5,095 nt of DNA from Sedimenticola sp. (lineage in GTDB: Bacteria > Pseudomonadota > Gammaproteobacteria > Chromatiales > Chromatiaceae): the NCBI GenBank assembly GCA_027041035.1, contig JALULB010000040.1, forward strand, positions 411 to 5,505, in the 5' to 3' direction. A program made the position numbers and the translations under genes. The notes under the pieces are model-generated. The model ran no database searches, was not told where the DNA came from, and worked only from the letters and a program-made list of their open reading frames with translations. The first letter of the stretch is position 1. Each line of letters starts with the position of its first letter. Below are positions 1 to 5,095 of the stretch, in pieces.

Positions 1-157
1 GCCAGCTGATGATGCGCCCCCAGGGCCGGCGCGCGGGCAATGCCTTGTACATCTGGTTCCAGCCGTCGTCGGTCAGCGGGTCTTCCCGCCAGCCGCGAAA
101 GCGTTGGCCACCACGCGCCTCGCCGTGGCGCAACAGGTCTATCGTCAATGTGTTCAT
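1..157 (-). CDS. cobC: CobC-like histidine phosphatase (probable alpha-ribazole phosphatase), 5' part only
   Basis: This is the N-terminal part, 52 codons, of a histidine phosphatase superfamily (phosphoglycerate mutase-like) protein that runs off the left edge. The visible protein starts MNTLTIDLLRHGEARGG and carries the family's LRHGE motif at residues 9-13. His11 is the expected phospho-accepting histidine. The following stretch FRGWREDPLTDDGW (residues 20-33) fits the usual 'RG..D.pLt..G' segment of CobC. CobC removes the 5'-phosphate from alpha-ribazole phosphate (or from the cobalamin phosphate) late in cobalamin synthesis. The start is the ATG at 157-155, whose bases overlap the cobT stop as ATGA (157-154), so translation is probably coupled to cobT. 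The upstream Shine-Dalgarno is weak, which agrees with coupling. The substrate is inferred from the cobU-cobT context; from the fragment alone it could be another phosphatase of the superfamily. Confidence 0.85.
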   Translation of the reverse strand, partial: MNTLTIDLLRHGEARGGQRFRGWREDPLTDDGWNQMYKALPARRPWGRIISW

Positions 158-1212
158 GTTCTGTCCGTGACTCCAGCGTCTTCAAAGGTTGCCATATTGT
201 TGTGCAAGGCGCAGGCCATGCGCAACAGACCGGCGGCGCAGGCCGCGCCGCTGCCTTCGCCGAGGCGCATGTCCAGGTTCAGGATGGGCTCGGCATCCAA
301 TGCATAGAGCATCAATTCATGGCCGGGTTCCGCCGATTGGTGGCCAAACAGCATCCAGTCACGCGTCGTGGGATTGATCTGCGTGGCGCAAAGCGCCGCG
401 GCGGTACAGATGAAGCCGTCGACAAGAATCGGCAGGCGGCGTTGCGCGCAGCGGATGAAGGCGCCGGTCAGCGCGGCGATCTCGAAACCGCCGTAGGCGC
501 GCAGGATGTCGAGCGGTGTCATTTCATCGTCGGCATGCCGCGCCAGCGCGGCGTCGATCAGTCGCGCCTTGCGCATCACTGCGTCATCGTCGAGACCGCT
601 GCCCGGTCCGGCCAGATAGCTGGCGGGTTGTTGCAGAAAGGCGCAGCCCAGCGCGGTGGCCGAGCTGGTGTTGCCGATGCCCATCTCGCCGCCGATGAAG
701 ACGTGCGCGTCGCCCCTCACGGCACGCTCGGCGGCGTCGAAACCGGCCTGTAACGCGATCTTCAACTCTACCGGGGTCATCGCGTCGCGTTGCGTGAAAT
801 CGGCCGTGCCTTCTCCGGCGCGGGCGTCGATGACATCGGCCAGTCCGCTGGCCCGCAGGGTGCCGACATCGATGACTTCCAGCGTGGCGCCCAGATTTTC
901 CGCCAGCGCGTTGATGGCCGCGCCGCCGTTGACGAAGTTCGCCAGCATCTGAGCGGTGACCTCTTGCGGGTAGGCGGAGACACCCTGCCGGGCGATGCCG
1001 TGGTCGGCGGCAAAAACGCTGATATGCAGCCTTTCGGCGGCGGGCTGGTCGGCGTTCTGCATCGCCGCGAGCTGCATCGCCAGCATCTCCAGCATGCCGA
1101 GGGAGCCGGCGGGTTTGGTCAGGCGGCGTTGGCGTTTTTCGGCGCGCCGCCAGGCGCCCTCGGCCGGCGGTTGTATCGCGTCGAAGGGCCAGTATGTGGA
1201 CTTTTCAGGCAT
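154..1212 (-). CDS. cobT: Nicotinate-nucleotide--dimethylbenzimidazole phosphoribosyltransferase CobT
   Basis: This 352-residue cytosolic enzyme transfers phosphoribose from nicotinate mononucleotide to 5,6-dimethylbenzimidazole, giving alpha-ribazole phosphate, the lower-ligand precursor of cobalamin. The length is normal for the family (about 350). Recognisable motifs in order are TKPAGSLG (32-39), FAADHGI (67-73) followed by GVSAYPQEVT (77-86), the NGGAAIN segment (94-100), GGEMGIGNTSSAT (173-185), and LGEGSGAA near the C-terminus. Glu319 in that last motif matches the catalytic Glu317 of the Salmonella enzyme, and Glu175 matches its second active-site Glu174 (numbering from memory). No key residue is missing. 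The start ATG at 1212-1210 is preceded on the minus strand by an AAGGA Shine-Dalgarno (+ positions 1223-1227) with about 10 bases spacing. It overlaps the end of cobU by 8 bases, and its stop overlaps the cobC start, so it is the middle gene of a coupled operon. Confidence 0.97.
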   Translation of the reverse strand: MPEKSTYWPFDAIQPPAEGAWRRAEKRQRRLTKPAGSLGMLEMLAMQLAAMQNADQPAAERLHISVFAADHGIARQGVSAYPQEVTAQMLANFVNGGAAINALAENLGATLEVIDVGTLRASGLADVIDARAGEGTADFTQRDAMTPVELKIALQAGFDAAERAVRGDAHVFIGGEMGIGNTSSATALGCAFLQQPASYLAGPGSGLDDDAVMRKARLIDAALARHADDEMTPLDILRAYGGFEIAALTGAFIRCAQRRLPILVDGFICTAAALCATQINPTTRDWMLFGHQSAEPGHELMLYALDAEPILNLDMRLGEGSGAACAAGLLRMACALHNNMATFEDAGVTDRT

Positions 1213-1726
1213 CCGGGGGTGTTCCTTTCAGGGTATGCGTCAAGCCGGCGACGCAGAACAGCACGCTTTCGCACTCGCTGGCGAGTTGTTGGTGCAGCCG
1301 CCCGGCGAGGTCGACGAAGCGCCGGCTCAGGCGATCGGCGGGGACGATGCCCAGGCCGGTTTCGTTGCTCACCATGATCAGCCGGGCCTGGCTGCGAGCG
1401 ACGGAATGGCAGAAGGCATCCAGCGTTGTCTCGGGTTGCGCGTGGCGATGAAGGACATTGCTCAGCCACAGCGTTAGGCAGTCGATCAGCAGCAGTCCGC
1501 CGGCGTTGTCATGCGCTTCGATGATCGCGGACAATGCCAGTGGTTCCTCGATCGTACGCCATTCGCTTGGGCGTTGTCGGCGGTGATGGGCAATGCGCTT
1601 TTTCATCTCTTCGTCCAGCGCCTCGGCCGTGGCGATGTAGGTCACCGGTTCGGCGGAGCGGGTGGCGAGCCGCTCGGCAAGGCGGCTCTTTCCCGAGCGC
1701 GCGCCACCGAGTATGAGTTGCTTCAT
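1205..1726 (-). CDS. cobU: Bifunctional adenosylcobinamide kinase / adenosylcobinamide-phosphate guanylyltransferase CobU (CobP)
   Basis: This 173-residue enzyme phosphorylates adenosylcobinamide and then transfers GMP from GTP to make adenosylcobinamide-GDP, the activated corrinoid that receives alpha-ribazole. The N-terminal P-loop is GGARSGKS (7-14). The YIATAEALDEEM segment (30-41) is followed by RIAHHRRQRP (44-53), which holds the histidine that becomes guanylylated in the Salmonella enzyme; His47 aligns with its His46 by memory. The LLLIDCLTLWLSN segment and VSNETGLGIVP close to the C-terminus are also typical. The length is near the usual 180. The ATG at 1726-1724 is first in the operon. 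It has no clear Shine-Dalgarno, only an A-rich stretch, so expression may be modest or the leader short. Its end overlaps cobT by 8 bases. cobP is the alternative gene name in the aerobic-pathway nomenclature. Confidence 0.96.
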   Translation of the reverse strand: MKQLILGGARSGKSRLAERLATRSAEPVTYIATAEALDEEMKKRIAHHRRQRPSEWRTIEEPLALSAIIEAHDNAGGLLLIDCLTLWLSNVLHRHAQPETTLDAFCHSVARSQARLIMVSNETGLGIVPADRLSRRFVDLAGRLHQQLASECESVLFCVAGLTHTLKGTPPDA

Positions 1727-1747
1727 TCTGCTTTTTTACCATATCGG

Positions 1748-1753
1748 AATATA
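1748..1753 (-). promoter_or_regulatory. Candidate -10 element close to cobU
   Basis: The minus strand reads TATATT here, five of six bases matching TATAAT. Initiation would fall near 1741 and leave a leader of about 15 bases before the cobU ATG. No good -35 is present at the right distance, so it would need an activator or be weak. It is an alternative to the distal promoter candidate at 2009-2037. Confidence 0.25.
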
Positions 1754-2022
1754 AGGGAATAGTACCCATTGCGGGATGGGGTTGCCAGCCTGGAAGCTTT
1801 ATGAATATCGCCTCCACCAGCCAAACCTCGGGATTCTCGCGCGCGCGCCAGTGCGTTCTTGGCAAAGCGCGAGGAGGTCGTGGGGCCATTCCCCCCACAA
1901 CGACGAGCAACGCCGCCAGCGGAAGTGTACGCGCGGGAGTTCCGAGGTTTGGTTGGCGGCTGGATATTCAATCCCTCGGTCAACCTGTTACGCCAAGACG
2001 GAACTGGGTTATTATCCCGAGT
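1750..2022. repeat. Long imperfect palindrome (possible MITE-like element)
   Basis: The left half read on the minus strand resembles the right half read on the plus strand, with the axis near 1887. The best arms are 1801-1838 (minus) and 1935-1972 (plus): both contain CCGAGGTTTGG, then TGG and GG steps, then GATATTCA, with roughly four fifths of positions alike when one single-base gap is allowed. The centre has GTCGTGGGG (1877-1885) facing CCCCACAACGAC (1893-1904). Farther out, minus-strand GGGTACTATTCCC (1767-1755) faces plus-strand GGGTTATTATCCC (2006-2018). Such a layout fits a non-autonomous transposable element or a decayed inverted duplication. It also predicts a long RNA hairpin in transcripts from either side. 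I see no transposase and no certain target-site duplication, so the mobile-element reading is a hypothesis and the outer borders are approximate. Confidence 0.55.
1942..1979 (+). other. Local stem within the right arm of the palindrome
   Basis: CCGAGG (1942-1947) is exactly complementary to CCTCGG (1974-1979), allowing a 6-bp stem around a 26-base loop. The partner CCTCGG has no counterpart in the left arm, so this fold competes with the larger palindrome in RNA. No function is known. Confidence 0.3.
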
Positions 2023-2037
2023 AAGGCTCCATGTCAA
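2009..2037 (-). promoter_or_regulatory. Candidate sigma70-type promoter directed toward cobU
   Basis: On the minus strand a perfect TTGACA (+ 2037-2032) is followed either by GATAAT (2016-2011) after 15 bases or by TAATAA (2014-2009) after 17 bases. The -35 is consensus, but neither -10 has both ideal sequence and ideal spacing. Transcription from here would give a leader of about 275 bases that includes the whole palindrome and so would be strongly folded before cobU. Prediction from sequence only. Confidence 0.35.
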
Positions 2038-2111
2038 TGGGAACTTAGGGGGGTAAAACAGAATGCCCGTCACAAAGGGCCGTGGCCGTTCATGGAAACA
2101 ATAATTATCCG

Positions 2112-2116
2112 GGAGG
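2112..2116 (+). promoter_or_regulatory. Shine-Dalgarno of the lipid desaturase gene
   Basis: GGAGG within GGGAGGGA lies 4 bases before the ATG at 2121. This strong site decides the start: the frame is open upstream to an ATG at 2082, but that codon has no ribosome binding site and would add 13 residues of unlikely composition. Confidence 0.75.
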
Positions 2117-2120
2117 GAAT

Positions 2121-2792
2121 ATGAATATTCAATCAGGGGTTGTCTACGCTTGGTTCGTGCTCTTTGGCATGGGGGTGGTGGTGCTGGCCATGCTCCTTGA
2201 CCTCGATGCACGGAATCTGAGCATTTTTTTCGCGACCTATCTGCTGGCGGATGCCGGCTCCTATCTGTTCCACTATATCGTCGACCACTATGGCAATGCC
2301 GCCAGGCAGGGTATCGTGCGTGAGTTCCAGAACCATCACGCCCAACCGGGCTATATCGCCCAGCGACCACTGGTCGAAGTGATCTACCCCGCCGCGAAAA
2401 TCATCACGTTGCCGGTGCTGGTAGTGCTTCTTCTGGCGCTGGCTGGCTGGATTCCAGGCGCCTGGGCGCTGTTTCTGTTCACGCTGGGCAGTTGCTGGGT
2501 ATTCACCCAGGTATTTCATCGTTGGGCACACCTCAGGCGGCCTGGCAGGCTGGTGAGTCTCCTGCAACGCACCGGCCTGATTCTGGGAAGCACGGCGCAC
2601 GATCGCCACCATGAATCACCCTTCATGACGGATTTCGCGGTGATCAACGGTTGGACGAATCCGCTGTTCGATGCCATCGGCATGCCGGGACTCGTGGATA
2701 TTGTGTTGGAAAAGGGGCTGGGTATCGAGAAACGCAGCACCCTGGTGGCGGACATGGCGGCAATGCAACTGGAAAATCGCCAGTCCGTGTAG
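2121..2792 (+). CDS. Lipid_desat family membrane desaturase (FAD4 / TMEM189-CarF related)
   Basis: This 223-residue integral-membrane protein has the histidine layout of the Lipid_desat family (PF10520), which includes plant plastid FAD4 and the plasmanylethanolamine desaturases TMEM189/PEDS1 and CarF. The putative di-iron ligand motifs are FHYIVDH (50-56), FQNHHAQP (69-76), FHRWAH (132-137) and HDRHH (160-164), the last followed by the family-typical SPFMTDFAVINGWTNPLFD (166-184). Hydrophobic stretches at about 6-26, 34-53, 88-109 and 112-131 fit a four-helix membrane protein with the histidines on the cytoplasmic side. Family members introduce a double bond into an acyl or alkyl chain of an intact phospholipid, using oxygen and reductant. 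The exact substrate cannot be read from sequence. Where TMEM189-type members have a TRHDF segment, from memory, this protein has QRPL (81-84), with Arg82 at the histidine position; FAD4 also has an arginine there. The gene is followed after 39 bases by the first GTPase gene, probably in the same operon. Confidence 0.85.
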   Translation: MNIQSGVVYAWFVLFGMGVVVLAMLLDLDARNLSIFFATYLLADAGSYLFHYIVDHYGNAARQGIVREFQNHHAQPGYIAQRPLVEVIYPAAKIITLPVLVVLLLALAGWIPGAWALFLFTLGSCWVFTQVFHRWAHLRRPGRLVSLLQRTGLILGSTAHDRHHESPFMTDFAVINGWTNPLFDAIGMPGLVDIVLEKGLGIEKRSTLVADMAAMQLENRQSV

Positions 2793-2796
2793 GATA

Positions 2797-2830
2797 CTCG
2801 GGCGGATCATTCCAAGAGGATCCGCCCGAG
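2797..2830 (+). promoter_or_regulatory. Perfect 12-bp hairpin directly upstream of the GTPase start
   Basis: CTCGGGCGGATC (2797-2808) is exactly complementary to GATCCGCCCGAG (2819-2830) around a 10-base loop, attccaagag. The stem is GC-rich and very stable. No run of T follows, and the next gene's GTG begins one base after the stem, so it is a poor intrinsic terminator. The only Shine-Dalgarno-like bases for that gene, AAGAGGA (2814-2820), lie in the loop and the base of the right arm. The hairpin could thus control translation of the GTPase, protect the upstream transcript's 3' end, or attenuate transcription. Confidence 0.6.
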
Positions 2831-2831
2831 C

Positions 2832-4334
2832 GTGGCTGAAAACGAAAAAAAACCGGGTCTCGGTCGCAGCCTGCGTCTGCTGATCGCGCTGGCGCTGATT
2901 CTGCTGGCGGCGGTGGTGCTGATGGTGCTGCTGCAACTGACCGAGTCGGCGCTGAATATCTGGCATCTGCTCGATCAGATGTCACCGACGCTGCTCGCCA
3001 TCTATATCATTGGCCTGGCGGTATTCGCGCTGCTCGCATTGGCGATCATCTGGTGGTTCTTTCGGCCGCGACAATCGAGTTCGCGCACAAAAAGAACCGT
3101 CATCGAGGTGCCGCAAGACGCCGCCGAGATGGAAACCCGGCTCGACAAGGCCGAGGAAAAGGGGATAGACACCAGTGCCGCGAAGCAGGAACTGCGCGAG
3201 TTGCAACGTCGCCAGCAGGAAGAATCCATCTATGTGGTGTTGTTCGGCCCGGTATCGGCGGGCAAGAGTTCCCTGATCAAGGCGCTGACCGGCGATGCCT
3301 CGATAGAGACCGATCCACGCGCCGGTACCACGCGCTATATTTCTCATTACCGCTTCTCTGACGATGCCGAGGCGGACATCACCCTGACCGACGCGCCGGG
3401 CATTCTCGATACCGATACGGCGAAGGTCGAGCGCGCCCGCGACGAGGCCCGTCGCGCGCATCTGGTCGTGTATGTCACCGATGGCGAACTGACCCGCGAT
3501 CAGTACCAGGAGATCACCGAACTCCTGCATTTCGAGCGGCCGATGGTGATTGCATTGAACAAGATCGATCGCTATGACGCGGCGGATCTCGAAGCCATCA
3601 AGCAGCGCATAGCCGAGCGCGTGCCCGACGTGCCGGTGATCAGCGTCCAGGCGGGCGGCCAGGAGGAGGTCATCCGGGTGATGCCGGATGGCAGCGAGCA
3701 ACGCGTGGTGCGTGAGCGGGCGTCGGATATCTCGGCGCTGCTGGAGACGATGCGTCGCACCATCGCGCGCCGCGGCGAGGATCTGCACCAGCGGCGCGAT
3801 GCCAGCCTGCTGACCCTGGGCGCGGAAAAACTGCATCGCTCGACGGCCGAATACCGTCGCGTCGAGGCGGAGAAGCTGGTCAAGCAGTACACCCGCAAGG
3901 CGATGCTCGGTGCAATGGCGGCGGTCAGCCCCGGTACCGATATCCTGATCCAGGGCTATCTCGGTGTAAGCATGGTGAAGGCGCTGAACAACCTGTATGA
4001 AGCGCCGGTGCGCGACATGGATCTCGAACAATTCGTCGAATTGGCGAGCAAGAACGTCGGCAAGCGCCTGCCGATTCTGCTCGCGCTTTCCGGCAACGTG
4101 CTGAAGGCCTTTCCCGGCATCGGCACCGTCACCGGCGGCATCATGCATGCGGTGGCCTACGCGATGATTTTCGACAGCCTCGGCAAGGCGGTCAGCAAAA
4201 CACTGGATGAAACAGGCACGCTCGAGTCGAAGCGCGCATTGGATTACTTTGAGGAGACCATAGGTGGGAATCTGGAAAACCGTGCAAAACGGTTTGCCCG
4301 ACTGGCTGTGGAAGAAATCGCCAGAAAAAAATAG
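2832..4334 (+). CDS. Membrane-anchored Era/dynamin-like GTPase with DUF697-like C-terminal domain
   Basis: This 500-residue protein starts at GTG 2832, the only usable start: the frame meets a stop at 2790 with no other start codon between, and later ATGs lie inside the first membrane helix. Two N-terminal transmembrane segments (about 15-36 and 53-77) are followed by a charged, probably coiled-coil linker (about 97-131). The GTPase domain then shows G1 GPVSAGKS (139-146), G2 threonines 166/167 in AGTT, G3 DAPG (187-190), G4 NKID (243-246), and a G5-like SVQAG (271-275). G3 has Ala where DTPG is usual. The C-terminal part from about 350 resembles DUF697 (YcjF-type): AAVSPGTDILIQGYLG (363-378), then further hydrophobic segments at about 412-445. 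Proteins of this kind are membrane-associated GTPases of mostly unknown function. The gene overlaps the next GTPase gene by 71 bases. Being an ordinary translational GTPase is unlikely, given the membrane helices and DUF697-like tail. Confidence 0.9.
   Translation: MAENEKKPGLGRSLRLLIALALILLAAVVLMVLLQLTESALNIWHLLDQMSPTLLAIYIIGLAVFALLALAIIWWFFRPRQSSSRTKRTVIEVPQDAAEMETRLDKAEEKGIDTSAAKQELRELQRRQQEESIYVVLFGPVSAGKSSLIKALTGDASIETDPRAGTTRYISHYRFSDDAEADITLTDAPGILDTDTAKVERARDEARRAHLVVYVTDGELTRDQYQEITELLHFERPMVIALNKIDRYDAADLEAIKQRIAERVPDVPVISVQAGGQEEVIRVMPDGSEQRVVRERASDISALLETMRRTIARRGEDLHQRRDASLLTLGAEKLHRSTAEYRRVEAEKLVKQYTRKAMLGAMAAVSPGTDILIQGYLGVSMVKALNNLYEAPVRDMDLEQFVELASKNVGKRLPILLALSGNVLKAFPGIGTVTGGIMHAVAYAMIFDSLGKAVSKTLDETGTLESKRALDYFEETIGGNLENRAKRFARLAVEEIARKK
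4251..4256 (+). promoter_or_regulatory. Shine-Dalgarno inside the first GTPase gene, for the second GTPase
   Basis: GAGGAG lies 7 bases before the GTG at 4264, and that GTG directly follows an in-frame TAG (4261-4263). This supports a start inside the upstream gene. Later start codons in the frame lack such a site and would remove part of the N-terminal helix. Confidence 0.65.
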
Positions 4335-5095
4335 CAGGGCGGGAGCGGCGGATCCCGGGGACGACAGGCAGCGGCATCTACAGTTGGCGCAGGAGAACCT
4401 GCGTGAATTGCTGGAGGACGAGCGCGTGCCGGAGGCGGTGCGCGATGCGCTGGCCGATGATTTCCAGCAGGTGCGGGCGATGCTCGACAAGCTGGAGAAG
4501 GGCCACTTGCATATCGCCGTTTTCGGGCGCGTCAGTGTCGGTAAGTCCGCGCTGCTGAATGCCTTGCTCGGCGAGGATCGCTTCAGCGTCAGCGCCTTGC
4601 ATGGCGAGACCCGTTTCAGCCACATGCAGCCGTGGGAGGAGATCGAAGCCGGTGGCGTGTTCCTGATCGACACCCCGGGTATCAACGAGATCAGCGGCGA
4701 GGATCGCGAGCGCATGGCGCACGAGGTGGCCGGTCGCGCCGATCTGGTGTTGTTCGTCGTCGATGGTGATGTCACCGAGACCGAGCTGAAAGCGCTGAAA
4801 GTACTGAAGGAGCGCCAGCGACCGATGCTGGTGGTACTCAACAAGGCGGACCGCTATACCGCCGACGAGCTGGAGTTGCTGCTCACCAGTCTGCGCGAAA
4901 AGCTTGCTGATATCGTTGCGCCGGAGCAGGTCATCCCGGCCGCCGCCCGCCCGGCCGAACGCATCTATGTACAGGTCGACGAGCAAGGTAACGAGACCGA
5001 GGTGCGCAAGCACCCGGCGGCCAATATCGCTGATCTGAAGGAAGCGTTGTGGCAACTGCTGGAGAAGGAAGGTATGGCCCTGTCGGCACTGAACG
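4264..5095 (+). CDS. Second Era/dynamin-like GTPase, 3' end beyond the window
   Basis: The first 277 residues are visible and the frame stays open to the right edge. The N-terminus MGIWKTVQNGLPDWLWKK is short and amphipathic, a possible peripheral membrane contact, and there is no transmembrane helix before the G domain. A helical region (about 38-80) precedes G1 GRVSVGKS (88-95). It is followed by G2 Thr116 in HGETRF, G3 DTPG (136-139), G4 NKAD (193-196) and a weak G5 around IPAAARP (224-230). All nucleotide-binding motifs are intact. It resembles the upstream GTPase in domain order and in a charged insertion after G5 (232-249), so the pair probably arose by duplication and diverged. A DUF697-like tail is possible beyond the edge but unseen. 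The 71-base overlap and Shine-Dalgarno placement suggest coupled, near-stoichiometric synthesis. Confidence 0.88.
   Translation, partial: MGIWKTVQNGLPDWLWKKSPEKNSRAGAADPGDDRQRHLQLAQENLRELLEDERVPEAVRDALADDFQQVRAMLDKLEKGHLHIAVFGRVSVGKSALLNALLGEDRFSVSALHGETRFSHMQPWEEIEAGGVFLIDTPGINEISGEDRERMAHEVAGRADLVLFVVDGDVTETELKALKVLKERQRPMLVVLNKADRYTADELELLLTSLREKLADIVAPEQVIPAAARPAERIYVQVDEQGNETEVRKHPAANIADLKEALWQLLEKEGMALSALN
4277..4295 (+). other. Small perfect hairpin in the overlap of the two GTPase genes
   Basis: AAACCGT (4277-4283) pairs exactly with ACGGTTT (4289-4295) around the loop GCAAA. It lies 11 bases after the second GTPase's GTG, inside sequence read in two frames. It might influence initiation or coupling, but a 7-bp stem can also arise by chance. 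Confidence 0.4.

Larger units (their letters stand above)
1727..2120. other. Divergent intergenic region without a gene
   Basis: These 394 bases separate cobU (leftward) from the lipid desaturase gene (rightward). Open frames cross it on both strands, but none has a Shine-Dalgarno, a recognisable domain or consistent coding character. The region contains the large imperfect palindrome described separately, candidate promoter signals for cobU, and at its right end the Shine-Dalgarno of the desaturase gene. I searched both strands for the conserved boxes of a cobalamin riboswitch, in particular the GCCACTG B12 box, and did not find them. I could not place a convincing plus-strand promoter for the desaturase gene. 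Confidence 0.8.

Noticed and set aside
40..753. 237-codon plus-strand open frame opposite cobT
   Set aside because: It is antisense to clear CobT catalytic motifs, has no ribosome binding site and shows no recognisable domain.
1509..1910. Minus-strand open frame crossing the intergenic region into cobU
   Set aside because: It covers one arm of the palindrome and then runs out of frame through cobU. It has no Shine-Dalgarno, and the mirror arm does not keep the same frame, so coding is unlikely.
1859..2056. 65-codon plus-strand open frame in the intergenic region
   Set aside because: It lies almost wholly in the right half of the palindrome, has no clear domain, and is better explained as a chance frame in a repeat. 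A search for related short proteins could reopen it.
2082..2120. Upstream ATG extension of the desaturase
   Set aside because: It lacks a ribosome binding site, whereas the ATG at 2121 follows GGAGG and begins directly with the first hydrophobic segment.
2797..2830. Intrinsic terminator after the desaturase gene
   Set aside because: The stem is strong, but no T-run follows and the next start codon begins one base later, so a standard rho-independent terminator is not supported.
2982..4844. 620-codon open frame on the minus strand opposite both GTPase genes
   Set aside because: The plus strand carries unmistakable GTPase motifs in two frames here. The antisense protein is rich in Arg, Ser and His with no domain, as expected from the GC-rich codon pattern of the real genes.
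1..5095. CRISPR array, tRNA or rRNA genes
   Set aside because: No regularly spaced direct repeats and no tRNA or rRNA sequence that I could recognise on either strand.

Overview
The window looks like chromosomal DNA from a GC-rich gammaproteobacterium. That placement rests on GC-rich third codon positions, the gamma-type order of the cobalamin genes, and tandem GTPases with a DUF697 tail. I cannot name a genus. Five protein genes are visible, in two divergent transcription units separated by about 390 bases without a gene.

Left block, minus strand (about 1726 down to 1): cobU (cobP), then cobT, then the 5' part of a cobC-like histidine phosphatase that runs off the left edge. The three genes overlap: 8 bases between cobU and cobT, and an ATGA junction between cobT and cobC. 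They form one translationally coupled operon for the lower-ligand (nucleotide loop) steps of cobalamin synthesis. CobU activates adenosylcobinamide to its GDP form, CobT makes alpha-ribazole phosphate, and CobC would remove that phosphate. A cobS gene beyond the edge is expected from family practice but cannot be seen.

Centre (1727-2120): a non-coding divergent intergenic region. Most of it is one imperfect palindrome, about 1750-2022, centred near 1887. I found no cobalamin riboswitch for the cob operon. Candidate sigma70-like signals for cobU are listed with low confidence.

Right block, plus strand (2121 to the end): a small integral-membrane desaturase of the Lipid_desat family (the family of plant FAD4 and animal TMEM189/PEDS1 with bacterial CarF), then two different GTPases in tandem. 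The first is membrane-anchored with a DUF697-like tail. The second lacks an N-terminal membrane segment, overlaps the first by 71 bases and is cut by the right edge. Spacing suggests one operon, with a strong hairpin placed directly before the GTG start of the first GTPase. The most interesting reading is a membrane-associated module: a lipid-modifying desaturase encoded with a pair of Era/dynamin-like GTPases. The genes are real by sequence, but their joint function is inference.
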